Assembly: GCA_015501595.1 (NCBI GenBank) | Contig: JADNRX010000045.1 | Span: 1-64,000 of the forward strand | Source of the DNA: Hymenopellis radicata | Lineage: Eukaryota > Basidiomycota > Agaricomycetes > Agaricales > Physalacriaceae | DNA length: 64,000 nt | Direction: 5' to 3' | Notes under the pieces: generated by a model | The model's database searches: none | The model's input: only the letters and a program-made list of their open reading frames with translations | What the model was told of the DNA's origin: nothing | Part shown: positions 34,051 to 44,754 of the stretch, piece after piece | Layout: every line of letters starts with the position of its first letter | How positions within the stretch are numbered: position 1 is the first letter of the stretch | Position numbers and translations under genes: made by a program

Positions 34051-36670
34051 AATTTGACGTTTTCAGTGTGCAAGCATCCGCTGTCCTGCGGGCAGCGCGC
34101 ACTGCGCGCCAGGAAGTAGCGCTGGTCGATACCACTCGATCAAGTGGTTCTAGACGGTCTAGTAGACGCGCGCATTACGCCGGTAGGTGTGACGAGAGCG
34201 AGATGCATAAGTAAATCGTGTCAAATCTGCTCATCGATGCCAGGGCGTTAGGTCTTCTCGAGTCCTGTATGATCAGCAATAGACGTCAAGCAGACTTATC
34301 ACAATATGAAATCTCCATCAGGTCAGTTTGCCTTCAGCAGGTCCGAAAGTAAAATGGTCAAATTCAGGCCTATGAAGTACGTCCTGGACTTGACGGGATA
34401 TGCTAGTACTATTGTACGTCATGTTGCTGCTCGAAGGTCAGTATCAAAGAGGAGAATCGACACTAGAAGGCCTACCTAACCCGTCTGAACGTGTTCATCG
34501 CCGTCCTCTTAGCTATGGCCTTGCTGAGCCGCCAAAACAGAGAACAGCATGATGATACGCCACGATGTTAAAGAAGACAACCGGTCGAACAGGGATGGAA
34601 AGGTGATGCGCGCGATATGAATGATAAATAGGGCCGAAACGTCCCATCAGGATGGGCTGCTATTCAACGTCGTCTTCTCCTGAGGGTTCGCCGCTATGAT
34701 GCGCCGTCCTGTCCTTCGGATGTGCCTTCGTCTATGTAAAGTAAGATACGGGCGTACCGCAGGTATGCGTTATGCGTATTTGTTTGTGAATCCCAAGTCG
34801 CGTCCGCACAACACCTGTGACCTCGCAGTCGGTTATGAGAAAAATCGCAGTGGGCGCTAGAAATGTGCGGGACGTCGAATGGATCATGAAGAGGAGTGAA
34901 TTCATTCTAATTTTGCGCGATTAACAGGGGAGTAGATTAAGATAAGATACACACGCACTGCGTAGTTGCCTTTACTTCATGTGAATAGGTCTTATCTGAT
35001 GGTAGGTCGTGGACCGTTTCCGCTAAGGACAGAGCCTCGCGAAATTCCACCAAAGGGGTGTAAGATATCGTCCTAGGGCCTACGGGAAGCAGGAGGGTGG
35101 CCCACGTGTCGCAAGTCGAGTCCCGACGACACCTGTGACCTCGCAGCCGGTTACGAGACAAATTGCAGTTAGCGCTAGAAATCTGCGGGACGTGTTAGTG
35201 ATATTAAATCTGGAGGAATAGAGTTGGAAAACGCACCAACGAGGAGACAGATATTTGGTCTGCGTTATCTCAACGAGTTTTGGGCCTCAAAAACGCATTT
35301 CTCTCGTATGGCAGACTGAGCCTGAGGAAAAAGGCGGAGCACATGATGGTTACGGTTCAAGCCTGATAGACCTCGATCACAGGTCCTTCCTGGTTCCTTC
35401 CGAACCACGAAGGAAAAAAACTTCTACTACCGGGCTTCCACGAACGTCTACCCTTCGAGCAGTGGTATCTCATCAAAAGGCGGTATGTATCCTTCCTATT
35501 CCAACTTCTCGCTGAGGTTTTATAACTTGGGAATTCAGGTGTCCATATGTTTTCTGAAAACGCGTCGGCCTCATCATTGGGCCTGACGCACCCTCGTCAG
35601 TACCAGATCTATACAGTTACTTGCTGATCAGTTATGTAGCGAGGTTATTGATTGCCTGTTGTGGACGCGCCCAACAAAACACAAAACCCGTTACTGTACT
35701 CACGGTGTAGACGGCACCCGCCATACCGTAATGGGTACCGTACCATCGGTGGTCATGCGACTGCTGTCAACGGTACGGGCATACTGCATCGATGTTTTTG
35801 CGATTGGAGGAGACCAGTCGGTATCTATTGACCGTAACTTGCTAAATGGGTCCAATAACGATACTTACAGAAAGGTTACGGCTAGACCCGTTAACGTACC
35901 GTCGAGTTCAAAACTTCACCCGTATCCTCCATACCGTCCAATGTACGGCAGCTACCGTCGACGGTAAACGCACCCAACTTAGATTCCGAAGTCTGTGCCT
36001 TTAGTCGCCTTTGTGATAATTTCCAGTTGACGCGACGCTGTCTCGTCAATTCGCGCAGAAATCTCCCTGTATGTCCCTTCTTTCGTCGATGTGCTGTCTC
36101 TTTAAACTTCACTTTCTCAACCAGACACAGGCTTGAACGTCCTGGATTGCTGTGAAATGTCTTCGCAAGGCTTATCGTCCTACGCCTGGAAACAGCTTCA
36201 GTCATAAGATCAAGAATTCTTTGCTTGTAATTGCGCCACACTTTCTGCTAGTCAAGAAACAGTAGGAATCGCCGAAGTAAGACACTAATTTGTCCTGCCC
36301 TGCTATTATGTACGACTCATAACGATGTTTTTACAGTTCAATTGTTCTGTTAATCTCCAATCTCATTTATGCAACGCCACACTTCTTCCTAGGAGCTGAG
36401 CGTTCTCGCGGACAGTCATGAAGCGTCTGTTGAATTATCAGTGCCTCCACATAACTGTAACGGAGCGCTCCGCTTGTCTAGGCGGCTCAGGGTTATGGCT
36501 TTGGCATTCCAAAACAGGTATTTCAGCGGTGGTGGACGCCCACGTGATCAAATTTTCTTTATTGTCGGCCATTGTCGACACATTTGGCTCTCATCCACAA
36601 CCACAATCGTTGCCACCCACGCCAACCAACGCATTCACCGAATTTCCCCAATCAAACACTACCGCGCAAT

Positions 36671-37831
36671 ATGGCCTCGTTGACGACTCGAACAATTGTT
36701 CAATCCGCGTCCACATCTTCCCCTTCTCTTCATAGGGAGTCTCCGACCCAATTTATTCTGAAATATATGCGCAAGCGTCGCGTTACTGACTCTGGCGCCC
36801 ATATTCCACGCCCTCCAAATCACTACCTGATCTACCGCATGTATAATGGAATCACGCTCGACGGAGATGGTGGCCGTTGGCGGAGGCTTGATGATGACCA
36901 TCGGCAACCTTACCTCGCTGCTCAGGAGGCGGCAAAAGAGCTACAGCTCGAGATGTACCCAGACTGGAAGTATTCGCCAACCAAAGCAGCGAAAGGCAAG
37001 GCGAAGGGGAAAAATAAACAGCAGAAGTCGACAAAGAGGTCTCGAAGGAGGAACAATCGGGGAGGCGCCGATAGTGTCTCCGCTCCGACCAACTCCACAT
37101 TGATCAATGGGATGGCACCCGCGGACAATTCTTTCCCCTTCACCTTCACCGCGCCTATGCCTGCTATCTTAGCACCCATGCAGCCCGTCCAACAAGGCTA
37201 TCCTCTCCCGCCGTACGGCTACGCTCAGGGAACGACCACCTCTTCCCGGGACTTCGACCTGTCAGCGCGTACCGGGTTTTCACTGCCGACTTACTATGAT
37301 TTCACCTTGAACGCGCCCATGCCCATGCCCAACATCTTGCAAGCGCAAACTCGTTCAACAAGGCGCCCGCCCGTACCCTACGCGCAGTCATCCGACTTCC
37401 ACGATTCAACGTCTGCCCAATACTCTTCGCACTATGATATATTGAATGCCCCGGCTGAGGTGAGTTTCTAATCCTGTCGTCACGCGCTTTTCTGATCCTT
37501 CATGTTCTTAGGGAATGGCCCAGACTTCCGATGCCTTGAACCAAACCGTCGTGGAAGAAGTGGCTGCCGCAGTCGACGAGGATACAGAAATGACCCTCCC
37601 CGAGGAATCTGTTGGTGTCCCACTTGAGCCTAGCAATGTCTCGCGCTCGAAGAACTTTGATGTGAGTCAATGGTTTCCTCTACTGCGCTCGCCTCCTGAC
37701 CGTTTGCTTAGATCGCGAAATTCGCGCCATACCTCGTCGATTATGCTGAGGACGCCGTGCTCGCTAATCTCAATGACGCGCTTGACATTAGGGACGGCGT
37801 TGAGGAGGGGTTGTATCGCGGCTTCGCTTGA
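36671..37831 (+). CDS. HMG-box-like protein, module A copy 2
   Basis: Predicted 352 residues in three exons (36671-37459, 37512-37661, 37712-37831) with the same intron positions as copy A1. IPRPPNHYLIYRMYN matches helix 1 of HMG boxes, WRRLDDDHRQPYLAAQEAA the third-helix region and MYPDWKYSP its end; as in A1 the stretch between is shortened. The basic tract (KAAKGKAKGKNKQQKSTKRS) and the Pro/Tyr-rich middle follow. The C-terminus has EDAVLANLNDALDIRDGVEE. The two copies differ by many substitutions and small in-frame indels while staying open, which argues both were under coding constraint for a time. Likely nuclear; target unknown. Confidence 0.72.
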
Positions 37832-38889
37832 GTTTCTGTCGTTTCTGCGTCGAGTTTTCTTTATCATCTTGCATTATGAAATATGTCTCTACTTACTATG
37901 TATGTTACTGTGATACCCTGTTGTCTGTGCTTTCCCGATGCTTTCTAGTTACTGTGATACTCTGTCGTGTACTTGTCTTGCTTCTTCCCGGCGTGTTGCT
38001 GTGCACTGTCCAACAAGTGGAGAAGCGCCGACGGTCCTCGAGTCCCAAACAACTACGTCCGACTCTCCATGAACACGAAGAACCATATTCGTCAACATGG
38101 TCCGTGAAACTAGTAGTAAGAAATACCGCGTTGGAAAAGCGAATGATTAATGAATATCAGCGGTACTTGACAGTAGAAACGCTCGGGAACAGGCCAGCTA
38201 GAAGGACCAAGGGCTTTAGAAAGCCGGTCTTTCTGACTGGCAACGGAACATTGACACAGCATCAGTGGTCATGAATCCGTGGGATCACTATAAACTCTGA
38301 ATTAAATGCTGCCTGGGTCAAACAAAATCGAACGGACTCACACGACATCTAATACCGATCAATACATCTGACTTACAGGTTCCTGTGCAAAGAAATGAGA
38401 AACGCCGCGCATACATAACGGTGAAATGAGGTAGCAACTCGCCTGTCATGACAGTAAGTAGAGCGAAACAGCGACCCCACTGGGCAGCGGCTCTACGGAA
38501 AGTACCTGAAGGCGATGCTGGCAAACTCTTCGTTGACGTTGTTAGACGCGGAATCGAGAGGATCAGCATTCCCAGGCCGAAAACCAAAAGCCAGACTCCG
38601 GAGAATCGAAGATTTGTGTCGCGTATCATTCAGCGACGATCTGGTAGACAGCGCCTAGGATGTGAGTCGTACATGTTGCACAGGCGAGGATGGGCGGTTA
38701 TTATCGTAAGGGAGTACGACATCGAACATAATTCTGCGAATTTGCTGACTCCTGGAGTTCCCTGGAGGTGTAAGTCTAGCAGTGCCCCTGTGCAGGTGGA
38801 ACGCGTTTTCGGATGACGGGCACTGGTGAATTAAAAAAATACAAAGGCAACAGTACAGCGGCACCGACGTCGCTGGCGTTAGTTGTCAG

Positions 38890-39150
38890 ATGCGTTGGGT
38901 ATCATTGACGAAGTGCTCCAGTAGAATCAACGTTTCAACGTCCAATGGGGATGTCACCATTCTCCAGCTTGAAGTGCCAGCAGCCGAAAGTTGAAGAACA
39001 GCGCGAAGCGGAAGGGACTCTAGTAGAGCTTCGACACAATCACGGATAATGCTAGTCGGCTTGCCTGAGAGATCGCGCTCGTAAATGCGGAGGTTATAGT
39101 TGATGTTGTTCAAGAGGCTGAGCAGGTGATCGCGATGTTACCGCAGCCGG
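38890..39150 (-). pseudogene. F-box LRR fragment in module A2
   Basis: Same fragment as in A4 (LRIYERDLSG, ALLESLPLRAVLQLS, LDVETLILLEHFV), without an F-box or a C-terminal continuation. Confidence 0.5.
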
Positions 39151-39660
39151 CCGGTGCCGACACGGCTTTCGCCGTGTCTTGTCTTCGTTCTTCATCGCCT
39201 CGTTAATCCGACGCAATCTGTCGTCCTGTTCTTGTTACCCAGTGTCAAACCCTAATACTCTGCATTGCTTTATGCCATCAGTCCTCACGGAGTCAGTCTG
39301 CTTTTTCTGATTCATCTGGACGTTGAACGGACCATCCATTGCGCCTTGCAGTGCACCCTACAATTGTGATGATTATACTGTGAAATGTTCAACACCGCGG
39401 TGCGGTCCCGGTGAGTCTTGCTTTCCGTACCGAGATTCATATCTCGGAACAGGTATGTTCGTAACCCTCCGCTGGTCAAAATTTCGGAGCCATCGTTTCC
39501 ACCCTTTTCCGCCTTCAAGAGGAGGCATTATCTCGCTTCAGCTCATGACTAGGTACGAAAACAGTTCCCTTACAATATGGATAACTGTGAACTTGCGACG
39601 GCGGGAGTGTCATGCACGGGTCCGTAGGCAATGGCTTCAGCGCTACTGTGGTCGTCGTAC

Positions 39661-39667
39661 TATAAAA
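39661..39667 (+). promoter_or_regulatory. TATA box of the A2 cysteine-rich gene
   Basis: TATAAAA 103-109 nt upstream of the ATG at 39770, conserved in position with the other module A copies. Confidence 0.55.
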
Positions 39668-39769
39668 CCTCTAGGTGGCTGGCAAGTTATTTCATCATCC
39701 CCTCAGCTCTCTTCTTTCTACTCCCTCACAAGCCTTAATACTACCCTCTCGTTCTCGACGCAATTCGAA

Positions 39770-40260
39770 ATGTGCTGCCTCCGCCAGTACGCATGCCTGT
39801 TGTCCTCGAGAATAACGAAGCTCATTTTCTTGCAAGAGTTCGTAACGTGTACACCCAATGTGGTCACGGCGTAACCCTGGTATGTGTTCTTCTTCAACCT
39901 CCCGTTCTTATAATGACACCCATTTTACAACTAGCCAGATGAAATGGTAGAACACTGCATACTCGCATGCTTCTAGCGCTAATATTTATGGTCTTCAGAT
40001 CACCTGCGAGAACTCCAACTGTCGCTGGAGTCCCTTCCACCCTCTGACGTGCAAGCCTCCCAGCTGCCTCAGGAAAAGTAGGCCATTAACCCTCTTACCC
40101 AAGCGATACGCTAACATGCCTTCCCGTACTTTAGCAAGACGTTCCCTCAGCAGTACAGTGCGTCGCGTCTTCTTTCATCGTAGTATTTCTCTCAGCCATA
40201 ATAGATCCGCACATCAATGCACTGTGCCCCGCGTGTGTTGCTCGTCAGCGGCAGCAGTAG
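39770..40260 (+). CDS. Small cysteine-rich (zinc-binding-like) protein, module A copy 2
   Basis: Exons 39770-39786, 39837-39879, 39935-39946 and 39999-40077 give MCCLRQVRNVYTQCGHGV, a PDEM linker, then ITCENSNCRWSPFHP and LTCKPPSC. This fits the family pattern (YxxCGH, DC/TCxxxxC, HPxxCxxxxC) better than copy A1. After 40077 the donor differs from A1 by one base. Joining AAAA to an acceptor after GCAAG (about 40137) leaves a single open frame ending IINALCPAC-like (HINALCPACVAR) at the stop 40258-40260; other splices stop early. The 3' exon structure is therefore uncertain. Function unknown; a metal-stabilised small cytosolic or nuclear protein is inferred. Confidence 0.6.
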
Positions 40261-40693
40261 CCATGAGCACGCATTTTTCGAGCCTGTTCGCTACCTTACC
40301 TTACACTTCTTTTAATTTGTTTGTACGACTTAGATTAGATTTTGGGTAGTCCGCTCTACTAGTAGACCATTGGAGCCCCGACTCGACTTAATGCTACGTA
40401 CTTGTGCTTTATTGACCGATGTACCTCCACATGAGCGCCGGAAAATTTGCCGTCCTTTCACTTAACCAGCACTTAACTCGCTTCGCGACTCGCTCAGATT
40501 CTTTCGTTCTTCTTCTTCTCGGCAGACGGTCGTCATCGGCTTGTTGCTGGTGTGAGAAACCCACGGCTTGGTGGAGCGACTGGCATCGCCGCATCGAGTC
40601 TAAAGGAAGGAAGGCAACATGATTTTCGAAAAAAGTGTGTCAAGGAGTAACAATTTAAACTAGACCAACATTCTGTCGCGCGGTATAAGTAAT

Positions 40694-42358
40694 CTAATTG
40701 AATTCGAAAACACCTTGCTCGACGAGCTCATCGATACGGTCTTCGACATCCTCAGATATACTCACATCGACGACATATTCAACCAAAACCTTTTCAAGCA
40801 CTGCTACGCCATCGGTCCCCGCCCTTCGCGCCCGAATCATATCCACAAAGGAGTCCGTCAATTCAACACCGTTCGTTCCCCGAATTTTGAGTGTATTCAG
40901 GCGAGGCACCACGTCAACGAGGACGGACTGACACAGTTCGCCCACATCGAAACAAGTAGTCGTGCGAATTTCCAAAGAACACAGGTTTGGCGTGCTTCGA
41001 AGGAGAGCGATGAGCGCATTCGAATCATGCTGCTCGACATAAAGAGAAAGCTCTGTCAAGGAGTCGCCCGTGGCTTGACGGAGTGGCTTGGGGAAGGACT
41101 CTCCTTCGACGCGGCGATCCGTGAGGTGTAAGGTCTTGAGCCCCGGTAAATGCATCTTCGCGAGGAATAGGTCTCTGTTCCTGCTGCCAATTCTACCAAG
41201 CACAAGGTGGCGTAGAGATTTGTTCGTGCGCAAAATCTGCGAGGGTGATGACGTGTTAGGTCCTGGATAACATTGTTCGGGCTCTATCGTGGCGACTTGG
41301 AGATTAGTCGCGTTGGATAACACGATGTGGATGCCATTTAGTAACATACGAGGGAAGCGGGTTTGAAACACTGGGTCAATGCGCCAGTTTGCTCCAGGTG
41401 GGTGATGCGACTCCAGTGGATACGAAAAAAGTCAAAGATGGCACTCATGTTATCGGTGATGATGGATCGGAGACGTGGTGCACGTTCCAAGGCCCAGCAT
41501 TTGCCGTCCTTGGGAGAATCGATGGCACGAAGAATTTCAGGAATGTTTGGATCTGGGAAGTGTATGTGAATCGCGATAACTTCCAGTATGTCGAATGATA
41601 TGTGGGCATTGAGGGCTAGGAACCCAGCCATTGGCATTGACATGCATGCAGACTGCCATCGGTCGCAAGTGACTAGGAGTGAAGAAAATACGCGATGGTT
41701 TGATATATCGTCCTGTGAGTATATATAGACGTGAAGAGGGGAGTTGGAGGCCCTGGCAAGGACCCTGGAGAAGAGGAGCGAGGGAGCTAAGGAGGTAGAG
41801 GAATAACGATGAAAGTTTAGAGTGATAGAAGACCACAGCCAAGGCAAGCCTAGAGCTGTACGTCTCCAATGTGAGCAGACGCGGGAGAGGACCCATGGAC
41901 CGGAATGAACGTCGAGGCTATCAACCAAATGGCCCTTTGGCAATTGTTCGAAGGGCATGAACATGGTGCCTGGTACGAAGAAGGCGAAAATCTCTCCGAG
42001 GACTTCGGCTGGGATGTATCGAGAGGGATGGAGGATGGTCTGTGCATCGCACGTATATTCTTCTATCGCGGCCTTCTCTTGCACGACATCCTGCAAGGCC
42101 GCGCGGAGGATGGCGATACGGGCATCCAAGTAAACAGAGTAGTTCTGGGAACGGTGGACCTTGTCCGTCAGCTCGGCTCGCTCTAGATCCAAAGGAGGTT
42201 CATTTGAGGAGAGCAGGGCGTTGAAACGGGTCGTGCGGTCGATGATGGAAGAACCATCACGATGGATGGCGTCGTTAAAACCACAACGCTCGCAATCCAT
42301 CTGGAAATTTGAATGAGGATTGTCAGATAGAAATGAGAGATCAGCGTACCTCAGACAT
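40694..42358 (-). CDS. F-box/LRR-like protein with a one-frame break
   Basis: Starts with a three-codon exon (MSE, 42350-42358), a 49-nt intron (42301-42349) and a long exon beginning MDCERCGF. A coiled region (LDARIAILRAALQDVVQEKA) leads to the F-box IPAEVLGEIFAFF ... WVLSRVCSHWRRTALGLPWLW, then leucine-rich repeats (LRHLVLGRIG, LKTLHLTDRRV, LTELSLYV, LNTLKIRGTNG) and the acidic end VEDRIDELVEQGVFEFN. Two frames are needed: the first stops at 41338, the second is open from 41371 leftward, so an indel lies at about 41340-41370. The long exon is 1607 nt against 1605 in the intact paralogue at 44755-46416, which fits a single small indel or a sequence error. Probable SCF substrate adaptor. Confidence 0.75.
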
Positions 42359-42839
42359 GTAAGGGGGTTGCGTCGTCCAAGGTGGCTGAAAGGATGAAAG
42401 GAAGGACACCGTTATCTCCGAGCACGCGGCGAACATTATGCATGACCAGCTCGAGCCTCATGTTAGACAATCAATAATTTGTCCAGACGCTATCCTTCAA
42501 GCTTCACGGTTAATCAAGTCGACTGGACAAGTTTGAGACAGGTCCTCACTTCGATTCCACGGACAGACAGCATCCTAACATCAGAGTGTAAGCCCAAAGT
42601 CGTGCGCTTGACGCGTGCTTCATGCATTGTAGCCCACTGTAACAACTCAAGTTGTAAGTACATCCTGACTCTGAAACATCGACTCACGAACGCGACGAGA
42701 AGTATTCGACCCGGATGAATCAGCACGAGAATAGGACTTTTGTTGCTGGGTAGGTTTGGTTGACAGTTCAAAAGAAGAGGAAACACGTGAGAGCCACGCG
42801 ACATGATCTCCCTGAATTCATAATTGACCGTTGTCCATC

Positions 42840-44018
42840 ATGGTAAAGTATGGCTCTATATCTGCCTGGATAAATGTCGACGGAGCACCTTTACCGGAGT
42901 ACGGCGAAGACGTGATAGCTGCTGAGGATAAAGTCGTCTGCTGGGTACCGTCGGAGGCTGGCAAGGTCAGTTTGGCTTTCGGGATAATGCAGCGGCATTT
43001 GACAATACGAGCCAAATACGAGCAGGAATTCACAGTGAACATAAGACATGAAAGATGTTCGCTGGATGTAGCCAGCTACGTCTACGTCGACGGGAAATAC
43101 ATAAACGGAGGTTTCATAACTCCGTTCAACGCGACGGGGAAAGACTCAGTATGTGTATCGGCATTGGCGACCTCTGCAATCACAGAGCGCACTCTCATGT
43201 TCGCCGGCCTCGACCTTACCGGTGCATACCACCCACCACCTAATCCTCACGCGGTGCTCACCAGCCCTCAGACGACGACGGTTTATTAGGATCCGACGTC
43301 TCACCCGAACTGGGCGAAATCAAGGTCGAACACTGGCACGTCATGAAGGGTCAGAAAGTCCCATTCCAACCCCACCGATACGAGGAAACGGGACCTGTGC
43401 ACGAGCGATCGAAAAAGGCGATCTCGCACCGTACTCAGTGAGTCTTGCGCGTTCTCGCATATGTTTCTCATCTGTGACTAGACTAGGCGCCTCCTCATCT
43501 ACCCAGCCGCGGCATACACGACGAGCCGCTGTTAAAGTGACGCGTCTATTGACCGTTGTTTTTCGCTATCGACCAATAGGCGAGTACCATTCTCAAGGTG
43601 ACTGGTCTCTCCGTTACTAATTCGATGTAGGCATGTTACAAGCTAATGGCCTCGCTCCTCCTCCGGCACCTGTCCCCTCCACGTCTTCTTTAGGATCTCG
43701 GAAACGCAGCCTCACGCCGGATGACGACGTGATTAACATTTCCGACGAAGACTCTGATGAGGACGCGGCGCGCATCGCGAAACTGGAGGTCAGAATGTAG
43801 CCGCATCCAAGTATTCCTCGCCGACTTGACTTTCGCAGGCTGAATTAAAACGATTGCAAAATAGGAATCGGAGGCCGAACAAGAAGGCGAAGCGCGAGCC
43901 GTCTGTGAAGCAGGAGAAGCGGCAGAAGGCCGTCTTTGACCCAAATGATGTTCTTGATTTGACGTGTAAGGTTTTCCACCTTCTGTCCTGCCAATTTCTC
44001 TTATCTGCTTTTCAGGAT
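42840..44018 (+). CDS. DUF7918 domain protein
   Basis: Predicted 290 residues in seven exons: 42840-42965, 43026-43221, 43272-43437, 43482-43579, 43631-43788, 43839-43965, 44017-44018; the sum is a multiple of three. The N-terminal DUF7918 domain is clear: SAWINVDGAPLPEYG, CWVPSEAGK, YVYVDGKYINGGFI, ATSAITERTLMF, GEIKVEHWHV and PVHERSKKA, followed by FRYRPIG. The tail holds DDVINISDEDSDED and a Lys-rich coiled stretch, ending VLDLT. The domain is common in Agaricomycetes and has no known function to me; acidic and basic tails suggest a nuclear protein. The intron 43580-43630 needs a GC donor. If the last intron is retained, the frame runs on to 44210. Confidence 0.85.
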
Positions 44019-44193
44019 GAACAATGTGCGATTATATCCACGCCTTTTGTACGAACGCTCTTTACTGTATGTTTAACTGGTTTCTCAAACATTAATCTCT
44101 ATGCACAGCTAGCTTGTAAACTTGATAACTGGGATGGATTGATTGACCGTAATCCACTGGTCAGATCCCCGCCGTCACGTACGCCGTACTCAA

Positions 44194-44655
44194 GCCGTGC
44201 TCCATGGTGAGCAGTCGTGCTTTTTTTGCGACGGAGGTCTAGGTGCATACGATTCAACATACGTAGATGGGGTTTTTCAAGAATGGAAGTTTTCGAATGA
44301 TTCTGAATGAATATCGAGGCATGACAAAAATGATCTCGTCAGTTAGCAGACTCTAACTGGAATTGGTACCGATCGTAATTGTGCTTTATTGACCGATGTA
44401 CCTCAACATGAGCGCCGGAAAGGTTGCCGTCCTTGCACCTAACCAGCACTTCACTCGCGTCGCTCAGATTCTTTCGTTGGGCTGGTATCCTGGGCGTGAG
44501 ATCATCCCCCCCCGGTCGCATACGCCGTGCTCCATGGTGAGCAGTCGTGCTTTTTTTGCGACGGAGGTCTAGGTGCATACGATGTAACATAAGTATGTAG
44601 ATGGGGTTTCTCAAGAATGGAAGTTTTCGAATGATTATGTATGAATATCATTGGA
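44194..44655 (+). repeat. Tandem duplication, period 330 bp
   Basis: GCCGTGCTCCATGGTGAGCA begins at 44194 and again at 44524, each followed by a T-run, GCGACGGAGGTCTAGGTGC and ATGGGGTTT(T/C)TCAAGAATGG. The second unit is preceded by the module A flank block GTGCTTTATTGACCGATG (44381). Confidence 0.75.
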
Positions 44656-44754
44656 TTGTGAAGATGAGAATGCATATACATAGGATACATAATATAAACC
44701 GGCTTGCATGTAAAAAGATCTAGGTACTTCAATCAAGCAATGCTCTGGAAGCTA

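Larger units (their letters stand above)
32930..35970. repeat. Repeat module B, copy B3
   Basis: Copy of 22570-25340 with the same order: MFS 5' part, MFS promoter, F-box fragment, non-coding body, and the tail also present in B1 (35500-35970) that is rich in TACCGT/ACGGTA. It ends near 35970, just before unrelated sequence. No intact gene was found. Confidence 0.75.
36335..40370 (+). repeat. Repeat module A, copy A2 (most complete)
   Basis: Contains, in order, the HMG-like gene (36671-37831), the conserved 3' flank, the middle segment (37990-39150, same as A4 and A3), and the cysteine-rich gene (39770-40260). The flank after the cysteine-rich gene (GTGCTTTATTGACCGATGTACC, 40404-40500) recurs at 44381 and 60158. 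Confidence 0.85.
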
